This document shows positions 7,761-16,256 of a DNA stretch of 64,000 bases, in pieces (position 1 is the stretch's first letter; each line of letters opens with the position of its first letter). The DNA is taken from contig NZ_JAMXKF010000010.1 in assembly GCF_024220585.1 (NCBI RefSeq), positions 359-64,358 of the forward strand, written 5' to 3'. Below the pieces are notes generated by a model. The model saw only the letters and a list, made by a program, of their open reading frames with translations. It searched no databases and was not told the DNA's origin. A program made the position numbers and the translations under genes. Source of the DNA: Dyadobacter diqingensis. Its GTDB lineage: Bacteria; Bacteroidota; Bacteroidia; Cytophagales; Spirosomataceae.

Positions 7761-7889
7761 CCTGTTTATAGAGAGGTATTGTTTAAATTTATCTGAAAAC
7801 TCCATCGGAGTTTCCTGTGAATCGATTCCAGGCAGAGGAGGCTGCGATGCAGCCATGTTTTGCTCTGGGTTATATTTGCTATAAACAGG
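7761..7889. repeat. Structured element bounded by 11-bp inverted repeats
   Basis: CCTGTTTATAG (7761-7771) and CTATAAACAGG (7879-7889) are perfect inverse complements and enclose three further hairpins: AAACTCC-atc-GGAGTTT (7797-7813), CCTG...GAATCGATTC...CAGG (7814-7832) and GGCTGC-gat-GCAGCC (7840-7854). The 7604-7949 gap holds no gene; this element is its main content. It could be a non-autonomous mobile repeat or a folded leader of the permease transcript. No second copy was seen in the window. Confidence 0.55.
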
Positions 7890-7949
7890 GAGCTGAATAG
7901 GAGCGGACTTTTCCTGCCAAGTATCTCCTGTTTTGCCTATTGTCGGCTT

Positions 7950-9089
7950 TTAATTGATTTCGACCGCCTTTGCTTTATGCTGTTTCAGAAATTCTGATGG
8001 TGTAACGCCTTCTTTCTTCTTAAAAGCCTGATTAAAGGTCGCTTTGGAGTTGAAACCAGCCTCGAAAGCTATTCCAAGTAACGAAAGGTGGTTATTTCCG
8101 GGATCGAGAGACAATTTCTTGAATTCATTAATACGGTAATCGTTGATGAATTCGTAAAAGTTTACGTCAAATTCCGAGTTGATCACTTGCGAAATCTGAT
8201 GTTTGCTGAGCGAAAGTTTGTTACCAAGTTCCGTGATCGTCAAACCGGAATCGAGGTAAGGTTTGTGATGTTCGACATATTCCTTCAACCGCGCTCCTAT
8301 AAACTTTGAAGTTTCAAAATCCAATCCGGTTTTTGAATATTTTGGCTGGCTTTCTTTTTCTGTTTCAAGGGACGATCCGTTTGCAAAATCTGATTTTTCC
8401 TGCAACAATTTATAGGCGATCCAGTAAACGAGCATCACAACCAGAAGAAAATGTTTTGGATAGATGTTCGAGAAAAAAGCAATGCCAAATTTCTTACTGT
8501 AAAAAGTAAGCAAAGAGAATACCATAATACTCAAAACGACCCAAAGGAAATGCCCAAGCCAGCGTAAATCTACTTTTTCAGATGTTTCGTCATATTTGGA
8601 AAATTTAGACTTTCTGATGTTGTAGGTTATCAAAGCCGTTAACACAAAACCAATGTGAAAGTAGTTTGTCAGATGGTTCATCCAGCCAAAGTCTGCTTTT
8701 AGCATTTTTTCATGATCCGAAAGATACGCCAGCTTATCAGAAGCTCCGGATAAATAATAAGGCAAGAGTAGAATTAGGTAAATGAAGAAGGGTGAAAAGT
8801 AGAGCAGGTGTGTTTTCTTTACAGAAAAGTTTCGGTCGGTGATGCTTTGTGTCAGAAGTAAAATCAACGGTCCATAACACACCGGCAGTAGCCAGGATAA
8901 CCTGCTCAGATCTGGATATTGCAAAAAAAGATCCTTGATATCCATGGCGATCAACCCCAGGTGGGCCGATAACAGGAATATTAATACGGCGAGAAACCGG
9001 TTTGGTATTTTGTTGAATCCCTTCCTGCACAAAAGCGCTACCAGGAGCAGCCCTTGCAGTATTCCTGAAATTATTATTGCTGTGACCAC
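7950..9089 (-). CDS. Membrane-anchored AraC-family transcriptional regulator
   Basis: About 379 residues. The N-terminal half has seven hydrophobic segments (starting TAIIISGILQGLLLVALLC), the usual 7TM sensor-like part of many Bacteroidota AraC regulators. The C-terminal 120 residues are the AraC DNA-binding domain with two helix-turn-helices (LTITELGNKLSLSKHQISQVINSEF and LLGIAFEAGFNSKATFNQAFKKKEGVTPSEF). I placed the start at a GTG (9087-9089) directly before the first membrane helix; an earlier GTG at 9150-9152 adds 21 residues but would leave only 36 bp before the divergent gene at 9189. It probably regulates that divergent S41 peptidase gene. Signal unknown. Confidence 0.85.
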   Translation of the reverse strand: MVTAIIISGILQGLLLVALLCRKGFNKIPNRFLAVLIFLLSAHLGLIAMDIKDLFLQYPDLSRLSWLLPVCYGPLILLLTQSITDRNFSVKKTHLLYFSPFFIYLILLLPYYLSGASDKLAYLSDHEKMLKADFGWMNHLTNYFHIGFVLTALITYNIRKSKFSKYDETSEKVDLRWLGHFLWVVLSIMVFSLLTFYSKKFGIAFFSNIYPKHFLLVVMLVYWIAYKLLQEKSDFANGSSLETEKESQPKYSKTGLDFETSKFIGARLKEYVEHHKPYLDSGLTITELGNKLSLSKHQISQVINSEFDVNFYEFINDYRINEFKKLSLDPGNNHLSLLGIAFEAGFNSKATFNQAFKKKEGVTPSEFLKQHKAKAVEIN

Positions 9090-9188
9090 TTTGTGAATTT
9101 TACAAGACAAAATTAATAGGTCTGAACTTATCGGGAAAGACCGTACAGTCACAATTATGGCTGATTTTTGCGAAAAAAATATTAGCTC

Positions 9189-10601
9189 ATGAAATTCAAA
9201 TTACTTGTAATCTTAATCGTCGCCATCCTGCCCGATTGCTGGGGCCAGCCGTTAAGAAAAATTGGAAAACAGCAAATGTTAAACGATTTACAGATTCTCA
9301 GGAAATCTGTCGAAGAGGTGCATCCAGGTCTGAACCGTTTCGGTCAGGAGGCTGGATTTGCGGCAAGATATGATTCGATAAACACCATCATTTCCGGTCG
9401 GGACTCCATTACTGCACTCGATTTTTTTCGTATTGTAAACCCGCTTTTGTCCAGTATCAAATGCGGACATGTTAAATTTTTGCCGCCCGTAAAGGACTTT
9501 CCGTTCTACTATTATCTGGAAAATATTCTGCCCGTGATTGTTCGGTTTGATGAAAATAACCGGCTGCTGATTGTAAAGGCACAAAATGACCAACTTCGGG
9601 GAAAGTATTTTTCGAAGATCAACAATCGACCGATAGATGAAATTCTGGAAATGCTGAGAGCGAATATGTTCGTCGATGGAAACGTCATGGCTGCTGCCGA
9701 TGCCCAGATTCAGCAATATTTCAGTGCCTGGTATGCTGATTTTATTCAGGATCAGAATTCTTTTCTTGTAGAAGTAACGGATCATTCGGGTAAAAGAGAG
9801 GATGTGAAATTGTCAGGTATTTCTGTTCCGCAATGGCAGGAAATGGATAAGCAGGTTAGTTTTTTAAGCAAAAAGAATGAGCTGATTTTCAAAAATGATT
9901 CAACGGCCTATCTGCGGATCGCGAGTTTCATGCCGGATGTTTCTAACAAGGATTTTTCAAAATTTCTATCCGCATCGTTCGCCGGCATCGGGAAGAAAAG
10001 TGTGAAAAAACTCATTATTGATGTACGTGGGAATGAAGGCGGGAATGATAAACTGGGCATGGAACTATTCGCGTTTATTGCTCAACGGGATTTTGGATAT
10101 TATGATCGCATCGAGATGAAAGTCAGGAAGCGAAAAAATATTACTTACAACAAGCTAGCATACTTCCCACGGTTTTCCGGGCTTGCTTCTATATTTATCA
10201 AGAAAAGAAAAGGGAAACTGTTTTGGACATTGCATAAGAATCTTGGAAATCACAAGCCAGCAAAACATGCGTATACGGGTGAGGTTGTATTCCTGATGGA
10301 CGGGCTGAGTTATTCGGTGACATCGGAATTCCTGGCCGTTGCGCATGATCAGTCCCGTGGGAAATTTGTCGGTGAAGAAAGCGGAGGTACCTATACCGGT
10401 GATAACAGTGGTGCATTTTTGATTTTTAAGTTACCTGCTTCGTCGATTGATCTGGGGATTCCGGTGGCGGCATATTACGCTGCTGTCAAATCTCAAAAAG
10501 AAATTGGAAGAGGTATTTTGCCTGATTTGGTCGTCAAACCAACCGCTTCGGATCTGTTGAATAATAGGGATACAGTTTTAAATCAGGTACTGGAAAACTG
10601 A
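9189..10601 (+). CDS. Secreted S41-family peptidase (C-terminal processing protease-like)
   Basis: A 470-residue protein with a signal peptide (residues 1-20, ending CWG-Q). The N-terminal 200 residues are a Bacteroidota-type leading domain, with a PDZ-like stretch around LRGKYFSKINNRPIDEIL. The S41 core starts at KKLIIDVRGNEGGND, and the candidate nucleophile is Ser374 or Ser376 in DGLSYSVTSEF, followed by FVGEESGGTYTG, as in tail-specific proteases. S41 enzymes cleave near C-terminal residues of periplasmic or outer-membrane proteins. It is divergent from the membrane AraC regulator with about 100 bp between them, and is likely controlled by it (inference). The exact substrate is unknown. 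Confidence 0.85.
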   Translation: MKFKLLVILIVAILPDCWGQPLRKIGKQQMLNDLQILRKSVEEVHPGLNRFGQEAGFAARYDSINTIISGRDSITALDFFRIVNPLLSSIKCGHVKFLPPVKDFPFYYYLENILPVIVRFDENNRLLIVKAQNDQLRGKYFSKINNRPIDEILEMLRANMFVDGNVMAAADAQIQQYFSAWYADFIQDQNSFLVEVTDHSGKREDVKLSGISVPQWQEMDKQVSFLSKKNELIFKNDSTAYLRIASFMPDVSNKDFSKFLSASFAGIGKKSVKKLIIDVRGNEGGNDKLGMELFAFIAQRDFGYYDRIEMKVRKRKNITYNKLAYFPRFSGLASIFIKKRKGKLFWTLHKNLGNHKPAKHAYTGEVVFLMDGLSYSVTSEFLAVAHDQSRGKFVGEESGGTYTGDNSGAFLIFKLPASSIDLGIPVAAYYAAVKSQKEIGRGILPDLVVKPTASDLLNNRDTVLNQVLEN

Positions 10602-10697
10602 GTGCATCCACAATTTTTGATTGAAAACCGAACTATTGATATGGTTTCGGCGCATTTCTGATAACAAGAATAACGCATCAATTTTTTAACAATAGCC

Positions 10698-12065
10698 ATG
10701 AAAAATAGCAGATTATTACCTTTGGCCATAGCAATGTGGCTCAGTTACCCGTGTGTTTTTGCGCAGGACACCACCCGTTATCAGCTTCGTTTGTCCGTCC
10801 CGTTGGCCGACTTCCCGCAGCTTAATGACCTGCCTTACCGTTATCCGTCCATGAACCAGGCGCTCGAATTTTCGAATGATTTTTATGAATTGGGATATCT
10901 GGGTATTGACAAACTTGGAAATGGGTTGTTTAAACCCAAAACCAGGCCTTATACAAAAGGGAGAAAATTAATAAACGGGATTTTTAAATATGCAGCGAGT
11001 TTGGGTTTTGCCAAATATGGAAGTGAATTGCCTATCCCGCTCGGGGTTTGGGCGCATGAGGAATTTCACCGCTCGGTGTTGGGAATAGGCGGTATTAATT
11101 CAAAAAATGGGAACTGGATTTTGAACCGATGGGACGGCACCGTTTACGGAGTTAGTGATACGGAGTTAAGTAATTTGAAAAGAACGAATCCTGATCAGCT
11201 ATTATATGCCTATGTGGCTGGCGTGCAGTCGGAAATACTTTTAAATCAAAAGATCTCTACGCAGGATTTTTACAAAAAGAGGACGTTGGCTAAAAACGCT
11301 TTGCTGTTATACAACGCCTATTATGTTTATGATTATTTCAGATTTTCTGCCAGTCCCGAAAGTGACTCCGTCAAAGTGTGGGTATCGCCGCACGAAAATA
11401 CCAATCCACGGGAGCGGGATTTTGCGGGTGCGGATCTGACGGCATGGGCCTATGACATGTTTAGCCCTGATCGCGCTTTCGAAGAAAGAAGTTTTTTCCC
11501 AAACGGTGAGGGAGTGAACAGGAGGGTTGGATTTTCAGAACTTTCAACGGATGCGCAAAAATTTATCAGTAAACAGAAGAGATTGTCGCTTCTGAATTTC
11601 GCGAACCCCGCTATTTTCTTTATTAACCGCATTGAACTTGGCCGCAGTTTTTCTTTCAATTTCTTTGCCCAATATGTGCCGACACACTTTGGAAATGATG
11701 TGGCCGTTTATCTGCCGATGAAGCTCAATAAAAGTGACCTGCTTTTTGCTTTGCACGAATACAGTAATAAAGACAGAAAGGGTTTTGGTCTCGATTTGGG
11801 CACTTATAATAAGAGGATTAGCAACCGTTTGGAAACAGATTTAATCGTCCATTTGTGGGATCAGCCCAGGAATTTCTATGCTTCTGATAATCTGTTTGGC
11901 GGTTCTTTTGAGTTTCAGGGAAGATATGATATTGGTAAAAACGTTGGCATCGCGCTGTCGGTGACTGGAAAAACAGGTGGCTGGCAAATCGGGAGTCCTT
12001 ATCTGAAATCCAATGTCTCTTCGCGAATCGGTTTGACCTACGATTTAAGGAAGCGAAATAATTAG
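10698..12065 (+). CDS. Unrecognised outer-membrane protein with HEEFH motif
   Basis: A 455-residue protein I cannot assign to a family. Residues 1-22 form a signal peptide (ends FAQ). A motif GVWAHEEFHRSVLG near residue 120 contains HEEFH, the pattern of zinc peptidases (HExxH), within an otherwise hydrophobic, helical segment. The C-terminal 150 residues (from about FINRIELGRSFSFNFFAQYVP) have alternating polar and nonpolar residues and end in IGLTYDLRKRNN, as in beta-barrel proteins. It lies 96 nt after the S41 gene in the same direction. A membrane or outer-membrane location is likely; peptidase activity is only suggested by the motif. Confidence 0.6.
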   Translation: MKNSRLLPLAIAMWLSYPCVFAQDTTRYQLRLSVPLADFPQLNDLPYRYPSMNQALEFSNDFYELGYLGIDKLGNGLFKPKTRPYTKGRKLINGIFKYAASLGFAKYGSELPIPLGVWAHEEFHRSVLGIGGINSKNGNWILNRWDGTVYGVSDTELSNLKRTNPDQLLYAYVAGVQSEILLNQKISTQDFYKKRTLAKNALLLYNAYYVYDYFRFSASPESDSVKVWVSPHENTNPRERDFAGADLTAWAYDMFSPDRAFEERSFFPNGEGVNRRVGFSELSTDAQKFISKQKRLSLLNFANPAIFFINRIELGRSFSFNFFAQYVPTHFGNDVAVYLPMKLNKSDLLFALHEYSNKDRKGFGLDLGTYNKRISNRLETDLIVHLWDQPRNFYASDNLFGGSFEFQGRYDIGKNVGIALSVTGKTGGWQIGSPYLKSNVSSRIGLTYDLRKRNN

Positions 12066-12117
12066 GCAAATGTGCCAAACCGAATGATTTTAAGCCGATT
12101 AATCAGCCTGTAAACGA

Positions 12118-12198
12118 TTTGTATACCTGTTTTTTTGGGTGATAAACCTTTTGTATACCTCCAAAAATAGTTGACGGATTTCATCCTGTCTATGTTTG
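12118..12198 (+). promoter_or_regulatory. Likely promoter and 11-bp direct repeat for the small lipoprotein
   Basis: TTTGTATACCT occurs at 12118-12128 and again at 12150-12160, a 32-bp spacing of about three helix turns, each holding the palindrome GTATAC; this fits a binding site for a dimeric regulator. Just after lies TTG (12171-12173), 17 nt, then TATGTTTG (12191-12198), which matches the Bacteroidota -7 element TAnnTTTG. The pair would start transcription about 65 nt before the gene at 12270. Confidence 0.5.
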
Positions 12199-12269
12199 CA
12201 TTGCCTTCTCAGCGCAGACTGGCTGTTAAGTCAATCAATCATTTTTATAAAAATTCAGTAATCATTTCC

Positions 12270-12446
12270 ATGAAAAACTTTCTTAATTATTCGTTATTCA
12301 TCGCTTTAACTTTTGGATTATTTTGCTGTAACAAACCCGAGGGGCCGAAGCCTCTTCCTCCTGAACAGATACCAACAATGGCTGGTATGAGAACGGCACC
12401 AGAAATTTCGTCAGACGTGAAAGGTTTAAATTTTAAACCTTATTGA
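12270..12446 (+). CDS. Small putative lipoprotein, 58 aa
   Basis: A 58-residue secreted peptide of unknown function. MKNFLNYSLFIALTFGLFCCNKPEG is a signal peptide with adjacent cysteines (19 and 20) that could take a lipid; a run of prolines follows (PEGPKPLPPEQIP). The ATG at 12270 is chosen because the hydrophobic signal begins there; a longer frame from 12171 adds residues without features. A promoter-like sequence lies at 12171-12198 and a strong terminator directly after (12517-12549), so it is likely its own short transcript. No family is recognised. Confidence 0.6.
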   Translation: MKNFLNYSLFIALTFGLFCCNKPEGPKPLPPEQIPTMAGMRTAPEISSDVKGLNFKPY

Positions 12447-12516
12447 ACTGAATACTTATCAGGGCCTTTAAACGATTTAGGCAGACAGAATTTAAACTGG
12501 CGTTGAATGGTGATGG

Positions 12517-12549
12517 AAATCCCGGCTGAAAATTTTCAGACCGGGATTT
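12517..12549. terminator. Bidirectional terminator hairpin
   Basis: AAATCCCGG and CCGGGATTT are arms of a near-perfect hairpin with an AAAATTTT centre (CTGAAAATTTTCAG), flanked by A- and T-rich bases on both sides. It lies between the plus-strand small lipoprotein and the minus-strand aminotransferase and can end both transcripts. Confidence 0.8.
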
Positions 12550-12559
12550 ATTCGTAGTG

Positions 12560-13750
12560 TTAACTCAGGGTTTGCAATGCGCTTACAAATAACTTCATTT
12601 CGTCTTTTGTTCCAATACTCACACGGCACCAGGGTTTATCCTGAATATCCATGGCTTTGATGATAATTCCTTTGTCCGACATTTTTGTCAGGAATTCTTT
12701 ACCTGGCATGTTGATCGGGAAGATCACAAAATTGGTGTAGGAAGGAACATATTTATAACCCATCGCCGTCAGGTTTTCGTACAGATAGGTTTTGGCTTCC
12801 GTATTTAACTTGCGGGTGCTGTTCTGGAATTCTATGTCGTCCATGGCTGCGGATGCTGCGTATACGGATGTGCAGGCAATGCCGCTGCCGCCGCCTTTTG
12901 CCACTTTTCGGATGCTTTCCAATGTGGAAGGCATGGCTGCAACATAACCCACGCGAAGTCCGGCCATGCCCATAATTTTAGAAAATGTACGTGCTACGAT
13001 TATATTTTTCTTGTCTTTCACCAGCGATACCATGCTCGTATTATCAGCGCCTTCGACAAGCTCAAGATAGGCCTCATCAATAAAAATCGGGACTTTTTCA
13101 GAGACTCTGTTACAGAAATCTGTCAGTGCCTTGGTGGATGTTACCGAGCCAACAGGGTTGTTCGGATTACATAAATAAACCAGTTTCGTGTCTTTGTCAA
13201 TCGCTTTTTCCATCGCATCGAGGTCATGTGACCAGTCTGCTTTGCACGGAACGGGTTTCCAGGTTGCCCCAACCGATTCCGCCACGCGGATCAGCGACAT
13301 GTAAGTAGGATCCGCTGAAACAATGTTTCCGCCTTTTTCAAACATCGCAAGCGCCGTTTTTTCAAGAAGATCACCCGAGCCGTTACCCATCATGATGTTA
13401 TCAGGCGTGAGTGCTTCCTTCGCTGCGATCTTGGCTACAAGATCACGAAGTTCGGTTCTTGCATAACGATTTCCCTTTTCTATCGACTCTGCAATTGCTT
13501 TTCTGGCCAAAGGAGGTGGTCCGTATGGATTTTCGTTTGAGCCGATACGCGCAACAACCTTTGCGAAATTGGGTTCCTGGTCCAGATAATGGGCCCGTAC
13601 CATCGGGCTCAGAAAAAGGCGGTCAGCTTTATCCAGCCGAAGCGGAGTTTCTGCGAAGGCCCCGTCGTTCAAAAATGGCGCAACTGCCATCGCCCCAAGT
13701 GATGCAAACCCTGATTTTAACAGACTTCTACGGTCAATTTTCACTCCCAT
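12560..13750 (-). CDS. Tat-exported histidinol-phosphate aminotransferase-like PLP enzyme
   Basis: A 396-residue fold-type I aminotransferase of the class I/II, HisC-like group. The N terminus reads DRRSLLKSGFASLGAMAVAP, a twin-arginine signal, unusual because HisC enzymes are cytosolic. The PLP machinery is complete: NPNNP at 195-199, DEAY at 225-228 and the Schiff-base lysine Lys258 in TFSKIMGMAGLRVGY. The SNENPYGPPP segment near residue 71 matches the HisC substrate loop. HisC transfers the amino group to imidazoleacetol phosphate; here export suggests a different amino donor or acceptor outside the cytoplasm, perhaps in a secondary pathway (inference). It is not next to other histidine genes. 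The upstream region holds two small inverted repeats. Confidence 0.88.
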   Translation of the reverse strand: MGVKIDRRSLLKSGFASLGAMAVAPFLNDGAFAETPLRLDKADRLFLSPMVRAHYLDQEPNFAKVVARIGSNENPYGPPPLARKAIAESIEKGNRYARTELRDLVAKIAAKEALTPDNIMMGNGSGDLLEKTALAMFEKGGNIVSADPTYMSLIRVAESVGATWKPVPCKADWSHDLDAMEKAIDKDTKLVYLCNPNNPVGSVTSTKALTDFCNRVSEKVPIFIDEAYLELVEGADNTSMVSLVKDKKNIIVARTFSKIMGMAGLRVGYVAAMPSTLESIRKVAKGGGSGIACTSVYAASAAMDDIEFQNSTRKLNTEAKTYLYENLTAMGYKYVPSYTNFVIFPINMPGKEFLTKMSDKGIIIKAMDIQDKPWCRVSIGTKDEMKLFVSALQTLS

Positions 13751-14055
13751 AAAGTTGAAATTTTGATGGTTGATAAATATGGTAGGATAGCTACCGGGAA
13801 ATAAAACTTGGCTTGCGGCGAGTTTGAAACGGGTAGTTTGATAACTACTTGCTAATCATAAATATAGTAAATCAGGTGGCGAGGTAAAAGTAAAATCTAG
13901 GAAAATTATAGGTAGGTTTAAAGAATGATGAAAATGTGTATTTTACTATTTGAATATTTATATTGTATTGATGTATTTTAATTATGTAGAATAAAATTTC
14001 TATATTATTATATTTGGTGAAATAATATACTGTCTAATTATTGGCGTTGCTCGCG
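13751..14055. other. AT-rich gene-free stretch before the repeat array
   Basis: No gene is seen. Two short inverted repeats stand near the start of the aminotransferase gene: GGTAG-gatag-CTACC (about 13782-13796) and GTAGTT-tgat-AACTAC (13833-13848). They may be operators for that gene. The rest (13870-14055) is very AT-rich, with no stem-loop that I would call. Confidence 0.4.
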
Positions 14056-15352
14056 TTATTCGTAGTTTGAAAAACTACGAATTGAAAATAAAATACCGTC
14101 TGTGACGGTAGGGCATTTATTGTTTTTTTTGGATTTTCCGTGCTTTCGAAACCGTCACAGACGGTAGTTTATGTTTGCGTACGCAGTGTTCTTACGAACA
14201 CTACGCACAACATAAGCACAACGCGAGGAGCTGTTGTTCGGAGCCGTTATTCGTAGTTTAAAAACTACGAATAACTAATAAAATACCGTCTTTGACGGTC
14301 AGCCTTTATCGCTGTTTTACTGAATTTCTGGTGCTTTCCAAACCGTCACACACGGTATTTTATTTTGCGTACGCAGTGTTCTTGCGAACACTACGCACAA
14401 CATAAGCACAACACGAGGAGCTGTTGTTCGGAGCCGTTATTCGTAGTTTAAAAACTACGAATAACTAATAAAATACCGTCTTTGACGGTCAGCCTTTATC
14501 GCTGTTTTACTGAATTTCTGGTGCTTTCCAAACCGTCACACACGGTATTTTATTTTGCGTACGCAGTGTTCTTGCGAACACTACGCACAACATAAGCACA
14601 ACACGAGGAGCTGTTGTTCGGAGCCGTTATTCGTAGTTTAAAAAACTACGAATATCTAATAAAATACCGTCTTTGACGGTCAGCCTTTATCGCTGTTTTA
14701 CTGAATTTCTGGTGCTTTCCAAACCGTCACAGACGGTATTTTATTTTGCGTACGCAGTGCTCTTGCGAACACTACGCACAACATAAGCACAACGCGAGGA
14801 GCTGTTGTTCGGAGCCGTTATTCGTAGTTTAAAAAACTACGAATATCTAATAAAATACCGTCTTTGACGGTCAGCCTTTATCGCTGTTTTACTGAATTTC
14901 TGGTGCTTTCCAAACCGTCACAGACGGTATTTTATTTTGCGTACGCAGTGCTCTTGCGAACACTACGCACAACATAAGCACAACGCGAGGAGCTGTTGTT
15001 CGAAGCCGTTATTCGTAGTTTAAACTACGAATAACTAATAAAATACCGTCTTTGACGGTCAGCCTTTATCGCTGTTTTACTGAATTTCTGGTGCTTTCCA
15101 AACCGTCACACACGGTATTTTATTTTGCGTACGCAGTGTTCTTGCGAACACTACGCACAACATAAGCACAACACGAGGAGCTGTTGTTCGGAGCCGTTAT
15201 TCGTAGTTTAAAAAACTACGAATATCTAATAAAATACCGTCTTTGACGGTCAGCCTTTATCGCTGTTTTACTGAATTTCTGGTGCTTTCCAAACCGTCAC
15301 AGACGGTATTTTATTTTGAGTACGCAGTGTTCTTGCGAACACTACGCACAAC
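14056..15352. repeat. Tandem array of seven RAYT-associated repeat units, period about 190 bp
   Basis: Seven units lie head to tail: 14056-14211, 14247-14401, 14437-14591, 14627-14782, 14818-14973, 15009-15161 and 15197-15352, with a constant 35-bp linker (ATAAGCACAAC...GGAGCTGTTGTTC...GAGCCG). Each unit has (A) a 13-bp-arm palindrome around CGTAGTTT and AAACTACG; (B) AATAAAATACCGTC-ttt-GACGGT, a spacer of about 45 bp, and the partner ACCGTC-aca-GACGGTATTTTATT, so the outer ends pair over 14 bp; and (C) GCGTACGCAGTGTTC-ttgc-GAACACTACGC. Units 2, 3 and 6 share ACACACGG and linker ACACGAGG; units 4, 5 and 7 share ACAGACGG. No gene lies in it; the nearest gene begins 12 bases after the last unit. 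Confidence 0.95.
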
Positions 15353-15364
15353 ATAAACCATGTT

Positions 15365-16144
15365 TTACCGAATACCTTTCAAATACGCTCTAACCTGACG
15401 CTCTGCCCTGACCTTAAATTCAACTTTATCAGTCATTAACACTTCCCGGAGTCTGCAATAATAGTCAACGATACTGCGAAGCGAGGCCAGACAGGATGCT
15501 TTGTCGTAGGTGGCATTAGTTTGCAACATAGCTTGTAAATCGGCATCAGGTAAGATCATTTCCAGCTTTCGAACGCCTTTCGGAAGTTGTCCGTTGCTGA
15601 TCAGTGCGAGCGGGCCCAGAACGGTTTGCTGCATAAAAGACACAAATGTCAGCACTTCGAACAATTCTCCGCGCCCGATTTTGACGGCTGCATAATGAAT
15701 CCAGACCCAAAAACGATCTTCGATCCACTGGAAGTCAGGGTGAGGGAATTGTGCTGTGGAGCTGGCAATTATATCGGTCAGGACTTGATCTCTTTCCCAA
15801 AGAATAACCGGGTTTTCAACGCGTTCCGTCATGTCTGACAGCTGAACAAATTTCAGGTCAACGTGTAAAAGCGGGTTGTCATATAAACAAATCAATAACC
15901 GCGGTTCTCCCACGTGTTCACCGGTAAAACACGACAGTAAATCACCTGCCGATTCAGCAATGGCTTTTCGTTGTGCGACAGGCAAGGCCGCGGACTGATG
16001 GGCAATAACAAGATCGATATCTGAAAATTCGTCGATCTTGCCTTCAATCCATGATCCGCCAGCTGCAAGGGCCAGAAATTCGGAATCCTGAGCGAGAATA
16101 TTAGAAAGATTTTTGACAAAATGTAGGAAATGTTCAGGGATCAT
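15365..16144 (-). CDS. Nucleotidyltransferase-fold protein
   Basis: A 259-residue protein with the nucleotidyltransferase pattern LALAAGGSWIEGKIDEFSDIDLVIAHQ: GGS followed by DxD, the metal-binding aspartates. The remaining part is helical. Such proteins include aminoglycoside adenylyltransferases and other NTP-using transferases; this one resembles no resistance enzyme closely enough for me to name a substrate. I chose the ATG at 16142-16144 (MIPEHF); a TTG at 16184-16186 would add 14 residues without features. It is alone, right behind the repeat array on the opposite strand. Confidence 0.72.
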   Translation of the reverse strand: MIPEHFLHFVKNLSNILAQDSEFLALAAGGSWIEGKIDEFSDIDLVIAHQSAALPVAQRKAIAESAGDLLSCFTGEHVGEPRLLICLYDNPLLHVDLKFVQLSDMTERVENPVILWERDQVLTDIIASSTAQFPHPDFQWIEDRFWVWIHYAAVKIGRGELFEVLTFVSFMQQTVLGPLALISNGQLPKGVRKLEMILPDADLQAMLQTNATYDKASCLASLRSIVDYYCRLREVLMTDKVEFKVRAERQVRAYLKGIR

Positions 16145-16256
16145 GGCTAAAAGTTGACTGGTAATATTGGATGGACTGTAATGCAAATAATTTCAATATG
16201 AGAAAATACACACAGGAAAGGAAATTTTCGGAGCAAATACCTACCGGAAATTGTTC

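Noticed and set aside
12541..12560. TTCGTAGTGTTAACTC near 12550 as a further repeat copy
   Set aside because: Only a few bases match the repeat palindrome; hairpins B and C are absent.
14056..15352. The tandem array as a CRISPR array
   Set aside because: Units are about 155 bp with constant 35-bp linkers; linkers do not vary like spacers and no cas gene is near.
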